From Microbulbifer sp. SAOS-129_SWC (GTDB lineage: Bacteria > Pseudomonadota > Gammaproteobacteria > Pseudomonadales > Cellvibrionaceae): DNA of 64,000 nucleotides. A program made the translations under genes and the position numbers. Location of the stretch: the NCBI RefSeq assembly GCF_039696035.1, contig NZ_CP155567.1, positions 1,855,001 to 1,919,000 of the forward strand, written 5' to 3'. Below, piece by piece: positions 49,051-57,504 of the stretch (position 1 is the first letter of the stretch; each line of letters opens with the position of its first letter). The notes under the pieces are model-generated. The model did not search any database, had not been told where the DNA came from, and was given only the letters and a program-made list of their open reading frames with translations.

Positions 49051-51022
49051 CGTCCCGCTGATCGAGTGGGTACCGGAGAACATCCGGCTGCCCGCGGAAG
49101 ACAGTGCCAAGCCCGGCTACTACCGTGTGGAGAACGTGCCGTACTTCTGGGGCGTCATGCACGCCCTGGACAGCCACGCGAGTTGGATGGTGGTGCTGCA
49201 GAAAGGCGCGCAGATCGGTTGGACCGTGCTGCTGGCCGCTGACATCAGCAAACGCGCAGTCACCGATCCGGCGCGGATCCTGATGCTCTTCCCGAAGGAC
49301 GAGAAGGGCAGGCTGTTCATGGACGAGAAATTCGTCCCTATGATCGAGAGCTCACCCAAGGTGGGCAAGGTGATCGACGTCACCACCAGCCGCAAAGCCG
49401 GCAGCCGCGCCACGCGCAAGAAATTCCCCGGTGGCGAGGTGCGCACCGTCGGGTCGAACTCCGTCTCCAACGTGAAATCCACCACCGCCACGCGCGGCTA
49501 CGTGGAAGAGCCGGACGATACCAACAAAGACGTCGGCGACCAGGGCGACTCAATCCGCCACCTGCGCGAACGCCTGAAGCGGATGCCGAACAAGAAGCTG
49601 GTGATCGGCGGCACACCGGCGGTGGCCGAGCTCTCCCAGGTGGAGCACTACGTAAAGCTCGGCACCATGCGCGTACTGCCGGTGACCTGCCACGACTGCG
49701 GCGACTCCCATGTGCTCGACTGGGAGAACGTCAGCTGGCTGACGAAAGAGGGCGGTACCGCGCACCCGGTATTCGGCCTGCACCAGCCAGACACGGCCGT
49801 CTACTGCTGCCCCCACTGCGGCAGCAGCTGGGACGACTACCGACGCCAGGCCAACATCGTGGAAACCTGCAAGGCGGCGCGCGACAGCGGCGACGAGTTC
49901 GCCGGCTGGGTCAAAACACAATGCGGAGACGGCTTCGAATGGGACGAGATCGAACCCATCGAAACCTTCTACGAGCTATCCGAACTCTACGTCTGCATTC
50001 CGGGCACCAGCCTCGCCGACGTGGTGCGGGACTTCCTGGAAGCCGAACACGAAGCCGCCGCCGGCGACGAGTCCGCGCGCATCGTCTTCCAGAACAATAA
50101 GCTTGGCCGCCCGTACCAGTACGCGGCCAACCAGCTGCTGGACCACGAAAAACTGCGCGAAGCCGCCGAGGATTACCCGGAACTGTACTGCCCGGCCGGC
50201 GGCCTGCTGGTAACGGTTGGCATCGACGTCCAGCACGATCGCCTGGCAATCACGATCCGCGCCTTCGGCCGCAACGAAGAAAGCTGGCAACTGTTCTGGG
50301 GCGAGATCGACGGCGACCCGGCCGACAAGAAAGACGCCTGCTGGGACGCACTCGACAAGCTGGTATTCCAGAGTTTCGAACACGAACGCTTCGGCGAGAT
50401 CCGCGCAGCGGCGGTGAGTATCGACTCCTCCGATGGCGGCACCAGTAATGCCGTCTACCACTGGGTGCGCACCCGCAGCAAGAAATACCGCGGCGCCCTG
50501 GTCATGGCGATCAAGGGCGATAGCAACGACCTGGGCACCAAAGAGATTTTCACCCAGCCGCGGCAGGTGGATTTCGCCAACCCGAAGCGGCGCAGCAAGG
50601 CCGACCGTTTCGGGGTCCGCGTCTACCTGGTCGGCACCCACAAGGCGAAAGACCTGATCGCCAAGCGCCTGCTCGGCAGCAGCGCCTACATGCACAGCTG
50701 CGCCAATGTACGCCAGGACTACTGGGAGCAGGTCACCGCCGAGGTGAAGGCACCCAGCAAAAAGCACCGCGGCAAACTGCTCTGGCACAAGCGCCCGGGC
50801 AAACCCAACGAAGGCCTGGACACCGAGGTCTACGCACTGCACGCCGCGCACGCCAAAGGCATGCACAAATTCACCGACAAAAAATGGTCCGAGATCGAAG
50901 CCCGTCTCGGCCAGCGCACCCTATTTACCGAACAACCCAAGCCAGAACCGGAGCAACCAGCACCGGTGCCCGCGCAACCGCGGCGCCCGGCGCAGCCGGT
51001 CGGCTCACTGCTGGATAACTGA
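48920..51022 (+). CDS. Terminase large subunit (GpA family)
   Basis: Up to 700 residues. VPENIRLPAEDSAKPGYYR and the ATPase motif VVLQKGAQIGWT are those of lambda GpA; TCHDCGDSHVLDW and CCPHCGSSW are a zinc region, and the nuclease part includes TVGIDVQHDRL and AVSIDSSDG. The start is uncertain: ATG 48920 and TTG 48980 overlap the small-subunit gene; a downstream start near 49013 is also possible. Confidence 0.92.
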   Translation: MQLPSTGSHCSPTLKLPCELLAVTSSNLQQLVRETREAWIPKPNVPLIEWVPENIRLPAEDSAKPGYYRVENVPYFWGVMHALDSHASWMVVLQKGAQIGWTVLLAADISKRAVTDPARILMLFPKDEKGRLFMDEKFVPMIESSPKVGKVIDVTTSRKAGSRATRKKFPGGEVRTVGSNSVSNVKSTTATRGYVEEPDDTNKDVGDQGDSIRHLRERLKRMPNKKLVIGGTPAVAELSQVEHYVKLGTMRVLPVTCHDCGDSHVLDWENVSWLTKEGGTAHPVFGLHQPDTAVYCCPHCGSSWDDYRRQANIVETCKAARDSGDEFAGWVKTQCGDGFEWDEIEPIETFYELSELYVCIPGTSLADVVRDFLEAEHEAAAGDESARIVFQNNKLGRPYQYAANQLLDHEKLREAAEDYPELYCPAGGLLVTVGIDVQHDRLAITIRAFGRNEESWQLFWGEIDGDPADKKDACWDALDKLVFQSFEHERFGEIRAAAVSIDSSDGGTSNAVYHWVRTRSKKYRGALVMAIKGDSNDLGTKEIFTQPRQVDFANPKRRSKADRFGVRVYLVGTHKAKDLIAKRLLGSSAYMHSCANVRQDYWEQVTAEVKAPSKKHRGKLLWHKRPGKPNEGLDTEVYALHAAHAKGMHKFTDKKWSEIEARLGQRTLFTEQPKPEPEQPAPVPAQPRRPAQPVGSLLDN

Positions 51023-51023
51023 T

Positions 51024-51245
51024 ATGGCCCAAACCGCGCAAGAAATGGTCGACCTGTATCTCCAGGCCGAGATCGACGTGCTCGCCGGCAAGAGCACCAC
51101 CATCAACGGACGCACCTTCACCGCAGAAAACCTGCAGGAGATCCGCGCCGGCCGGCAGGAATGGGAGCGGCGCGCACAACAGGAACAGGCCAAGGCCGCC
51201 GGGCGCAAGCGCCGCGGCCCGGCCTACGCGGACTTTTACTCATGA
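51024..51245 (+). CDS. Head-tail joining-type small protein (gpW/DUF6148-like)
   Basis: 73 residues with MVDLYLQAEIDVLAGKSTTINGRTFTAENLQEIRAGRQEWERR, the pattern of the DUF6148/gpW small head proteins found between terminase and portal. Overlaps the portal ATG. Confidence 0.75.
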   Translation: MAQTAQEMVDLYLQAEIDVLAGKSTTINGRTFTAENLQEIRAGRQEWERRAQQEQAKAAGRKRRGPAYADFYS

Positions 51246-52729
51246 ATCCACTGGACTCGATCATCGGCTACTTCTCGCCGGTCGCCGGGCTGCGCCGCCT
51301 GCAGGCGCGCCGCGCGCTGCACGTGGTCGCCGGATACGAAGCCACCAAGCCCAGCCGGCTACGCAAGAACCCCGGTGACAACCGCAGCGGCGACCTGGTG
51401 GTGGAGGGCGATGTCGAAGCGCTCCGCGGTATGGCCCGGCACCTGGAGCAGAACCACGATTTCGCGTTCGGCATCCTCACCACCCTGGTGAACAACGTCG
51501 TAGGCCCGCGCGGTATTGCGGTCGAGTTCCAGCCCAAGACCTGGGCCGGCGAGATCCACGACGGCTTCGCCAGCCAGATGAACACCGCATTCAAGGAATG
51601 GGGCCGCCGCCCCGAGTGCACGCGCCAATTCAGCTGGGCCAAAACCCAGCGGCTGCTGTGCAACACCTGGTTGCGCGACGGCGAAACGCTGCTGCGCCAC
51701 CTGGAGGGCAAGGTGCCGGGGCTGAACCACGGTACCGAAGTGCCCTACAGCATCGAGTGCTTCGAGCCCGACTTCCTGCCGGTGGATTACAACGATCCCG
51801 GCCAGCGCATCGTGCAGGGTGTTGAGAAATCGGCTTGGGGCGAAGCGCGCGGCTACTGGCTGTACGACGAGCACCCGGGCGCGTCGCTGAATTGGCGCAT
51901 GCGCCGCCGCCGTCACGACGCCGCCAATATCGAACACCTGAAGTTCGTGCGCCGCCTGCACCAGACCCGCGGTGTCTCGATCTTCGCCGCGGTCATGAAC
52001 CGCCTGAACGACATCAAGGACTACGAGGAAAACGAACGCGTCGCCGCCAAGATCGCCTCGGCCATGGTCGGCTTTATCCAGAAGGGCAGCCCCGACGCCT
52101 ACGACGCAGACGAGAGCTACGACGCAGACGGCCGGCGGATGCTGGATATCCGCGCCGGTGCCATCTACGACGACCTGAAACCCGGTGAAACCGTCGGCAC
52201 CATCCAGAGCAACCGCCCCTCCGGCCTGCTCACCCCGTTCCTGGAAACCATGCACCGCATGGCCGCCGCCGGCACCATGGCCAGCTTCAGCAGCATCAGT
52301 AAAAACTACAACGGCACCTACAGCGCCCAGCGCCAGGAGCTGGTGGAACAGTGGGCAAACTACGAAGCGCTGAGCCTGGAGTTCTGCGAGGAGGTTGTCG
52401 AACCGGTGGTGCGCCGCTGGGTGCAGATGGCGGTATTGGCCGGTGTGCTCAAGGTGCCGAGCGACGTGGACCCGAGCACGCTGCTGAATCTGGATTTCAT
52501 CACGCCGGTGATGCCCTGGATCGACCCGGGCCGCGAAGCCAATTCCGACGAAACCCTGATGGAAAACCTGGTCGCCAGCCCGCAGCAGACCATCCGCCGC
52601 CGCGGCAAGAATCCCGAAGACATCATCCAGCAGATCGCCTCGTGGCAGCGCCGCCTCGCGAGCCTGGATATCACGGCCCCGGCCAAGCGGCCCGCAGCGC
52701 CGGCACCTCAACAAACCGAATCCAATTAG
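51242..52729 (+). CDS. Portal protein (lambda family)
   Basis: 495 residues. It forms the dodecameric DNA channel at one vertex. Motifs are DLVVEGDVEALRGMARHLEQNHDFAFGILTTLVNNVVGPRGI and the conserved KDYEENERVAAKIAS. ATG 51242 overlaps the upstream stop. Confidence 0.93.
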   Translation: MNPLDSIIGYFSPVAGLRRLQARRALHVVAGYEATKPSRLRKNPGDNRSGDLVVEGDVEALRGMARHLEQNHDFAFGILTTLVNNVVGPRGIAVEFQPKTWAGEIHDGFASQMNTAFKEWGRRPECTRQFSWAKTQRLLCNTWLRDGETLLRHLEGKVPGLNHGTEVPYSIECFEPDFLPVDYNDPGQRIVQGVEKSAWGEARGYWLYDEHPGASLNWRMRRRRHDAANIEHLKFVRRLHQTRGVSIFAAVMNRLNDIKDYEENERVAAKIASAMVGFIQKGSPDAYDADESYDADGRRMLDIRAGAIYDDLKPGETVGTIQSNRPSGLLTPFLETMHRMAAAGTMASFSSISKNYNGTYSAQRQELVEQWANYEALSLEFCEEVVEPVVRRWVQMAVLAGVLKVPSDVDPSTLLNLDFITPVMPWIDPGREANSDETLMENLVASPQQTIRRRGKNPEDIIQQIASWQRRLASLDITAPAKRPAAPAPQQTESN

Positions 52730-52738
52730 GAGACAGTT

Positions 52739-54784
52739 ATGCGCAAGGGCAACAACAAAAGCTGGTACAGCATCACCGCCGCGGCCAACAACGAGGCCGA
52801 GATCTATGTCTACGACTACATCGGCTACTGGGGTGTAACCGCCAAGGACTTCGCCCGCGACCTGAAAGCGCTCGGCAACGTCAGCAAGATCAAGCTGCAC
52901 CTCAATTCCCCAGGCGGCGATGTGTTCGACGGCACTGCCATTTACAACCTGCTGAAAGATCACAGCGCGGAAGTGGAGACCTGGATCGAGGGCATTGCCG
53001 CGAGCATGGGCAGTGTGATCGCTCTAGCCGGCGACACCGTGCACATTGCCGAGAACGCTTACTACATGGTGCACAACCCCAGCACCATCGCCCGCGGCGA
53101 CGAGCGCGTGATGGACAAGGCCAAGGAACTGCTGGCCAAAGTCAAAACCACCATGATCAACCTCTACGCCTCGCGCACCGGTCTGTCCGAGGACGAGATC
53201 AGCCAGATCATGGACGACGAAACCTGGTACACCGGCGCCGAGGCCGTCGAAGCCGGATTCGCCACCGACACCACCGCAGCCACCGAAATGGCGGCCAGCT
53301 TCAGTGGGGAGCTGATCAATCAATTCAAAAACACCCCGGAGCCTGTGCGCGCACTCGTCGCACCGGCCGATGGCGATGTGCGATTCCCGCCTGCAGTTGC
53401 AGGCAACCCACCCGAAACTCAGGAGGCGAAAGCCATGAAAACAAAACCCGCAGCGACGGGTGGTTCCGATTCCCCGGAGATCACCCCGGAAATGAAAGCC
53501 AAGATCGAAGCCGACGCCCAGGCGAAGTTCCAGGCCGATGAGCAAAAGCGCAAAGACGACATCCGCGCAGTGTTCAAAGGCTTCGACGCCCACAGCACCG
53601 TTATGCAGGCCTGCCTGGACGATATGCAGTGCGATGCCTCTCAGGCCAAGGACAAACTGCTGGTCGCCCTCGGCAACCAGACCCCGACCCCGGTGCACAG
53701 CTACAGCGTCGTGGTGCAGGAAGGCGAGGGCATCAAGCGCATGAAGGCCGACGCCGAGAACGCGATCGCCATGCGCGCCTTCGGCGAGAAGCGTGCCGAC
53801 GGCAACGGCCTGGCCGGTTACACCATGATGGAAATCGCCCGCATGATGGTGCAGGCGCGCGGTGTGAATATCGCCGGCATGGACAAAATGGCCGTGGTGG
53901 CCGCGGCCTTCACCCACACCTCCAGCGATTTCTCCAGCGTGCTCGCCAACACCGCCAACAAGGCGATGCTGAAAGGCTACGAAGAAGCCGGCGAGGTATT
54001 CCCGAAGTTCACCGGTGTCGGCAACCTCAGCGACTTCAAGATCTCCACCCGCACCGACCTGGGCAGTTTCCCGACTTTGACCGAGGTCGCCGAAGGTGCC
54101 GAGTTCCAGTACGTCACCATGGGTGAGCGCGCCGAGATGGCCGCCCTGGCCACCTACGGCAAGCGGTTCAGCATCACCCGCCAGGCCATCATCAACGACG
54201 ACCTCGGCGTGTTCACGCGTATCCCCAAGAAGATGGGCCGTGCCGCTATCCGCACCGTCGGCGACCTGGTATTCAGCATCCTCCTCAATAACCCGAAAAT
54301 GGCCGACGGTAACGCGCTGTTCCACGCAAGCCACAATAACCTCGCCAGCGCTGCCGGCCTCACTACCGCCGGCATCGACGCCGCGCGCGTGAAGATGGGC
54401 AAGCAGAAAGACGGCGATGCCGTGCTCAACCTGCGGCCGAAGTTTTTGATCTGCGACGTGGCAGACGAGGGCGCAGCCAAGGTGGCACTGGGCTCCGAGT
54501 ACGAGGTCGGCGCCACCGAGAAGAACAACACCGTGCCCAACAGCGTGCGCGGCATTGCCGAGGTGATCTCCGACGCGCGCCTCAGTGGCAACAATGCGTG
54601 GTACCTGATGGCCGACCAGCTGATGCACGACACCATCGAGGTGCTCTACCTCGACGGCCAGCAGGCGCCGGTGCTGGAGCAGCAGGCCGGCTGGAGCATC
54701 GACGGCGTCGAGTTCAAGGTGCGCATGGACGCCGCGGCCAAGGCGTGGGATGCGAAAGGCATGGTGAAAACGCCGAAGAGCTGA
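52739..54784 (+). CDS. ClpP-like prohead protease fused to major capsid protein
   Basis: 681 residues. The N-terminal 210 are a ClpP/S14-type prohead protease (LNSPGGDVFDGTAIYN, catalytic Ser in IAASMGSVIALAG, His in YYMVHNP). After a Pro/Lys linker and a scaffold-like coiled segment (about 240-300) comes a Mu/GpT-like capsid domain (TMMEIARMMVQARGV ... AALATYGKRFSITRQAIINDDLGVF). The single chain may be cut to release protease and capsid. Confidence 0.9.
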   Translation: MRKGNNKSWYSITAAANNEAEIYVYDYIGYWGVTAKDFARDLKALGNVSKIKLHLNSPGGDVFDGTAIYNLLKDHSAEVETWIEGIAASMGSVIALAGDTVHIAENAYYMVHNPSTIARGDERVMDKAKELLAKVKTTMINLYASRTGLSEDEISQIMDDETWYTGAEAVEAGFATDTTAATEMAASFSGELINQFKNTPEPVRALVAPADGDVRFPPAVAGNPPETQEAKAMKTKPAATGGSDSPEITPEMKAKIEADAQAKFQADEQKRKDDIRAVFKGFDAHSTVMQACLDDMQCDASQAKDKLLVALGNQTPTPVHSYSVVVQEGEGIKRMKADAENAIAMRAFGEKRADGNGLAGYTMMEIARMMVQARGVNIAGMDKMAVVAAAFTHTSSDFSSVLANTANKAMLKGYEEAGEVFPKFTGVGNLSDFKISTRTDLGSFPTLTEVAEGAEFQYVTMGERAEMAALATYGKRFSITRQAIINDDLGVFTRIPKKMGRAAIRTVGDLVFSILLNNPKMADGNALFHASHNNLASAAGLTTAGIDAARVKMGKQKDGDAVLNLRPKFLICDVADEGAAKVALGSEYEVGATEKNNTVPNSVRGIAEVISDARLSGNNAWYLMADQLMHDTIEVLYLDGQQAPVLEQQAGWSIDGVEFKVRMDAAAKAWDAKGMVKTPKS

Positions 54785-54821
54785 TCCCCAGCCCTGAAGT
54801 AATCCGCAGCAGTAACAACAC

Positions 54822-54848
54822 AAAGGCCGCACCGCGCGGCCTTTTTAA
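54822..54848 (+). terminator. Terminator after capsid gene
   Basis: AAAGGCCGC, loop ACCGC, GCGGCCTTT then T-run: strong intrinsic terminator, which may limit expression of later tail genes relative to capsid. Confidence 0.8.
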
Positions 54849-54885
54849 TTGAACCCTTTTTTGAATGCGTTCGGGAGAACAGATC

Positions 54886-55254
54886 ATGGCTAAGAACTAC
54901 CAGCAGGAGGGCAAGGTGCTCTCCTTCACCAATAGCACCGGCTCCGACATCGCCGCCGGCGACGTGGTTGTCATGGGCGCAGTGCTGGCCGTCGCGCTCA
55001 GCGATATCGTCGATGGCGAATCCGGCAGCGTGCAGACACAGGAAGTTTTCATCGTGCCGAAGGTCTCCGGCGCGGTGATCGCGCAGGGCGAAGACCTCAC
55101 CTGGGACGTGTCCGCCGCCGCCTTCGACGACAACCAGGCCACCCCGGCTACCGGTGATATCACCGGCGCCGCCGCCTTCGCCGCCGAAGCCGCAGGGGCT
55201 GGTGTCACCACCATCGCCGTGCGCTTCACCGGCGTGCCCGGCACCGTCAACTAA
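54886..55254 (+). CDS. Capsid decoration protein (DUF2190/gpD-like)
   Basis: 122 residues, beta-rich (MAKNYQQEGKVLSFTNSTGSDIAAGDVVVMG). The DUF2190 pattern and position directly after the capsid gene fit a head-stabilizing decoration protein. ATG 54886 has GGGAGA upstream. Confidence 0.82.
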   Translation: MAKNYQQEGKVLSFTNSTGSDIAAGDVVVMGAVLAVALSDIVDGESGSVQTQEVFIVPKVSGAVIAQGEDLTWDVSAAAFDDNQATPATGDITGAAAFAAEAAGAGVTTIAVRFTGVPGTVN

Positions 55255-55313
55255 GCCACAGCCGGCCGCGCCCCGCGCGGCTGGCGAACTGCAACTACCA
55301 ACCGAGACCACCC

Positions 55314-55601
55314 ATGGACCTGGACCAGAGAGCCGCCGAGCGCAACTTCCAGCGCTGGGGCAAGTCCGCCACCTACAACGCCGGCAGCGGCGACGTGGAG
55401 TGCCGCGTGATCAAGGACCAGGGCGTGGACGAATTTGCCGAGGACCGGGTGCGCGTGCCGCGTATCGAGCTGTCCCTGCTGGTCAGCGAAGTCGGTGCGC
55501 ACAAGCCGGGCGCGCTGATCACATTGAACGGTGTGGAGTACGAAGTGCGCCACCTGATTGACGACGACGGCACCGTGCGCCGCGTTGTGGGAGAAACCTG
55601 A
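55314..55601 (+). CDS. Head-tail joining protein (gpFII-like)
   Basis: 95 residues with RWGKSATYNAGSG, CRVIKDQGVDEF and ALITLNGVEYEVRHL, the pattern of phage head-tail joining or adaptor proteins. Its place before tail terminator genes agrees. Confidence 0.7.
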   Translation: MDLDQRAAERNFQRWGKSATYNAGSGDVECRVIKDQGVDEFAEDRVRVPRIELSLLVSEVGAHKPGALITLNGVEYEVRHLIDDDGTVRRVVGET

Positions 55602-55602
55602 T

Positions 55603-56004
55603 ATGTCACAGCGCATCGCCATCCGCGACGCGGTCAATGCCGCGCTGGAAACGCTGACCGATTACCACATGGCAGAGCCGGGGACCACCGACGAGATCGA
55701 CGCAGCCAAATTGCCATCCATCGTTGTCGGCTTTGCCGTCGAACCAGTCACCCACGAGATGTACGGCGGAACAGAGCGGCAGTTGGATTTGACCGTTTCC
55801 GTGGTGTTGAAGAACCGCGGCGATGTCTACGCTGCGCTCGACCAGGCCGCCGACGATGTCGAGGGTGTACTCGGCGATGAGAAGCTGGGCGGCACCTGCG
55901 ACCTTTTCCTGCTCAGCCAGACCCAGTTCGCGCTCGACCAGGAGCAGCCGCTCGGCGAAGTGCGGCTGGTCTACTCCGCCACCTATTCGACCGACCCGAT
56001 CTAA
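55603..56004 (+). CDS. Tail terminator/minor tail protein (putative)
   Basis: 133 residues (ATG 55603), MSQRIAIRDAVNAALETLTDYHMAEPGTT... beta-rich with the order usual for gpU/gpZ-type proteins between head-tail adaptor and tail tube. Family call is tentative. Confidence 0.55.
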   Translation: MSQRIAIRDAVNAALETLTDYHMAEPGTTDEIDAAKLPSIVVGFAVEPVTHEMYGGTERQLDLTVSVVLKNRGDVYAALDQAADDVEGVLGDEKLGGTCDLFLLSQTQFALDQEQPLGEVRLVYSATYSTDPI

Positions 56005-56018
56005 TGGAGACCGCCGCC

Positions 56019-56261
56019 ATGGCCAAGCCAGCCAAACAGAAAATCCGTATCACCGCACCCTGCGCCGCCGCCGGCGAGACCGCCTGCATTGGCGACGTGC
56101 TCGAGCTCGAAGCGGCCGAGGCCAACCAGCTGATCGGCACCGGCCGCGCTGTACCCGCACCGGCCAGCGCCAAGCTGCGCAAAGCCCGCGCCGAACAGGC
56201 TGCGGACACCAAGCCGGCCGCCGCAGCGCCGGCCAAAACCGAATCCACCGGCCGGGACTGA
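56019..56261 (+). CDS. Small Ala/Lys-rich phage structural protein
   Basis: 80 residues (ATG 56019; ATG 56004 is an alternative). The N-terminal KIRITAPCAAAGETACIGDVLELEAAEANQLIGTGRA resembles small phage DUF7210-type proteins that lie before the tail tube. The tail is low complexity. Confidence 0.5.
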   Translation: MAKPAKQKIRITAPCAAAGETACIGDVLELEAAEANQLIGTGRAVPAPASAKLRKARAEQAADTKPAAAAPAKTESTGRD

Positions 56262-56307
56262 GCCCGCTCACCGCCAGCCGATTTAACAATCACTCGAGGG
56301 CATCACG

Positions 56308-56721
56308 ATGACTCAAGGTTACAAAACCCAGTTCCACCGCAGCGACGACGGCGTCGCCTACACCCAAGTGGCCGGCCTGCTGGATGTCGACCCCGGCGAA
56401 GAGAGCCGCGGCTCTGACGACGTCACCCCGATCGACGGCACCAGCGGCTATATGGATTTCGATCCGCAGGGCCTGCGCGACGCCGGCGAAGTCTCGCTGA
56501 CGTTCATCTGGAAAGAAGGCGACACCGGCCAAGCCGCCCTGCGCACCGACTACGACGGTGACGCCAACGGCTACTACAAGATCGTCTACCCGGAAGGCAC
56601 AGAGGTCGAGTTCGTCGGCCATATCACCGGCTGGGGCGCTGCAGTGCCGAAGGACAGCAAGATCACCCGCACCGTGAAATTCAAGATTTCCGGCAAGCCG
56701 ACGGTGACTGCCGGCACCTGA
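56308..56721 (+). CDS. Tail tube protein (gpV-like)
   Basis: 137 residues, beta-rich: MTQGYKTQFHRSDDGVAYTQVAGLLDVDPGEESRGSDDVTPIDGTSGYMDF matches phage tail tube proteins of lambda type. It would form the long flexible tail. Confidence 0.8.
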   Translation: MTQGYKTQFHRSDDGVAYTQVAGLLDVDPGEESRGSDDVTPIDGTSGYMDFDPQGLRDAGEVSLTFIWKEGDTGQAALRTDYDGDANGYYKIVYPEGTEVEFVGHITGWGAAVPKDSKITRTVKFKISGKPTVTAGT

Positions 56722-56763
56722 TCCGGTACCGGATAACACCCCAAAATCACAACGTTTTTTGAA

Positions 56764-56783
56764 CCCGCGAAAGCGGGTTTTTT
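56764..56783 (+). terminator. Terminator after tail tube gene
   Basis: CCCGC, GAAA loop, GCGGG and TTTTTT: strong intrinsic terminator. Confidence 0.8.
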
Positions 56784-56800
56784 ATGTCCGGAGATTTCCG

Positions 56801-57226
56801 ATGAGCTTATTCGAAGCCCCGCTGCTGAAGCGGGAAACCGTGCCCTTCGCCGGTACCGAGCTGACGCTGTACGAACTCAGCGCCTTCGACCGCTGCGAGT
56901 ACCTGGAGAAGAGTACCGACGGTATCCCCCCGCCGAAAGAGGGTGAGGTGCCGGCGCCGGAGTTTGATCACTTGGGTCAGCTTTGGGCGCTGCACCGGGC
57001 GGATGTCAGCAACAGGCTGCTGTTAGTGGCCTACGCACTGAAGCCGGCCCGCGAGGAATCGCTCGAGCAGTTGCACGAAGAGCTGTGCCGATCTGTAGCG
57101 CCAGATCAGGTAGACGACCTCTATATCCCCGCTGCGAAGCTGTCCGGCCTCTACGTGCCGCCCGAGAAGGCGCCGGCTGAGGAGAGCGATGAGGATGCGG
57201 AGGAAGATCCGGCAAAAAAAGAGTAG
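56801..57226 (+). CDS. Tail assembly chaperone gpG-like
   Basis: 141 residues from ATG 56801. Homologous in place to lambda gpG; its end (AEEDPAKKE) lies on a slippery run. It helps wrap the tape measure during tail assembly. The ribosome slips -1 to make the gpGT fusion. Confidence 0.75.
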   Translation: MSLFEAPLLKRETVPFAGTELTLYELSAFDRCEYLEKSTDGIPPPKEGEVPAPEFDHLGQLWALHRADVSNRLLLVAYALKPAREESLEQLHEELCRSVAPDQVDDLYIPAAKLSGLYVPPEKAPAEESDEDAEEDPAKKE

Positions 57227-57501
57227 TCCCGGGCTTCGCCTTTGCCCGGCAGCTGGCGCGGGACTTCAACCGGCCGGACTACTTCACCATGTTGCGCAGT
57301 ATGAGCAGCACCGAGCTCGACGACTGGTATCAGTTCCACCAGGAGCGCCCGCTGCAGCAAGACGCGCTGCAGTGGCAGCTGGCTCACATCGCCGCCGGTA
57401 CCCACGGCGTCAATGGGGGTAAGGCGGACAACTACCTGCCGAAAATCTCCAAGCCCAAATCGATCAAAGATCAGATCGCGATCTGGAAATCCATGGTGTA
57501 G
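56801..57501 (+). CDS. Tail assembly chaperone gpGT-like, -1 frameshift fusion
   Basis: The 0 frame ends at 57226. A -1 slip on the A-run at 57214-57220 joins the reading frame RVVPGFAFARQLARDFNRPDYFTMLRSMSS... to 57501 (about 233 residues in all). This mirrors lambda gpGT. The T part shows the DDWYQFHQERPLQQD-type helical chaperone pattern. Confidence 0.8.
57214..57220 (+). promoter_or_regulatory. -1 ribosomal frameshift slippery site
   Basis: A-AAA-AAA in the gpG 0 frame (A is the last base of GCA), followed by GAG TAG. Slippage by -1 opens the frame that carries the T domain. Confidence 0.8.
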
Positions 57502-57504
57502 GCA

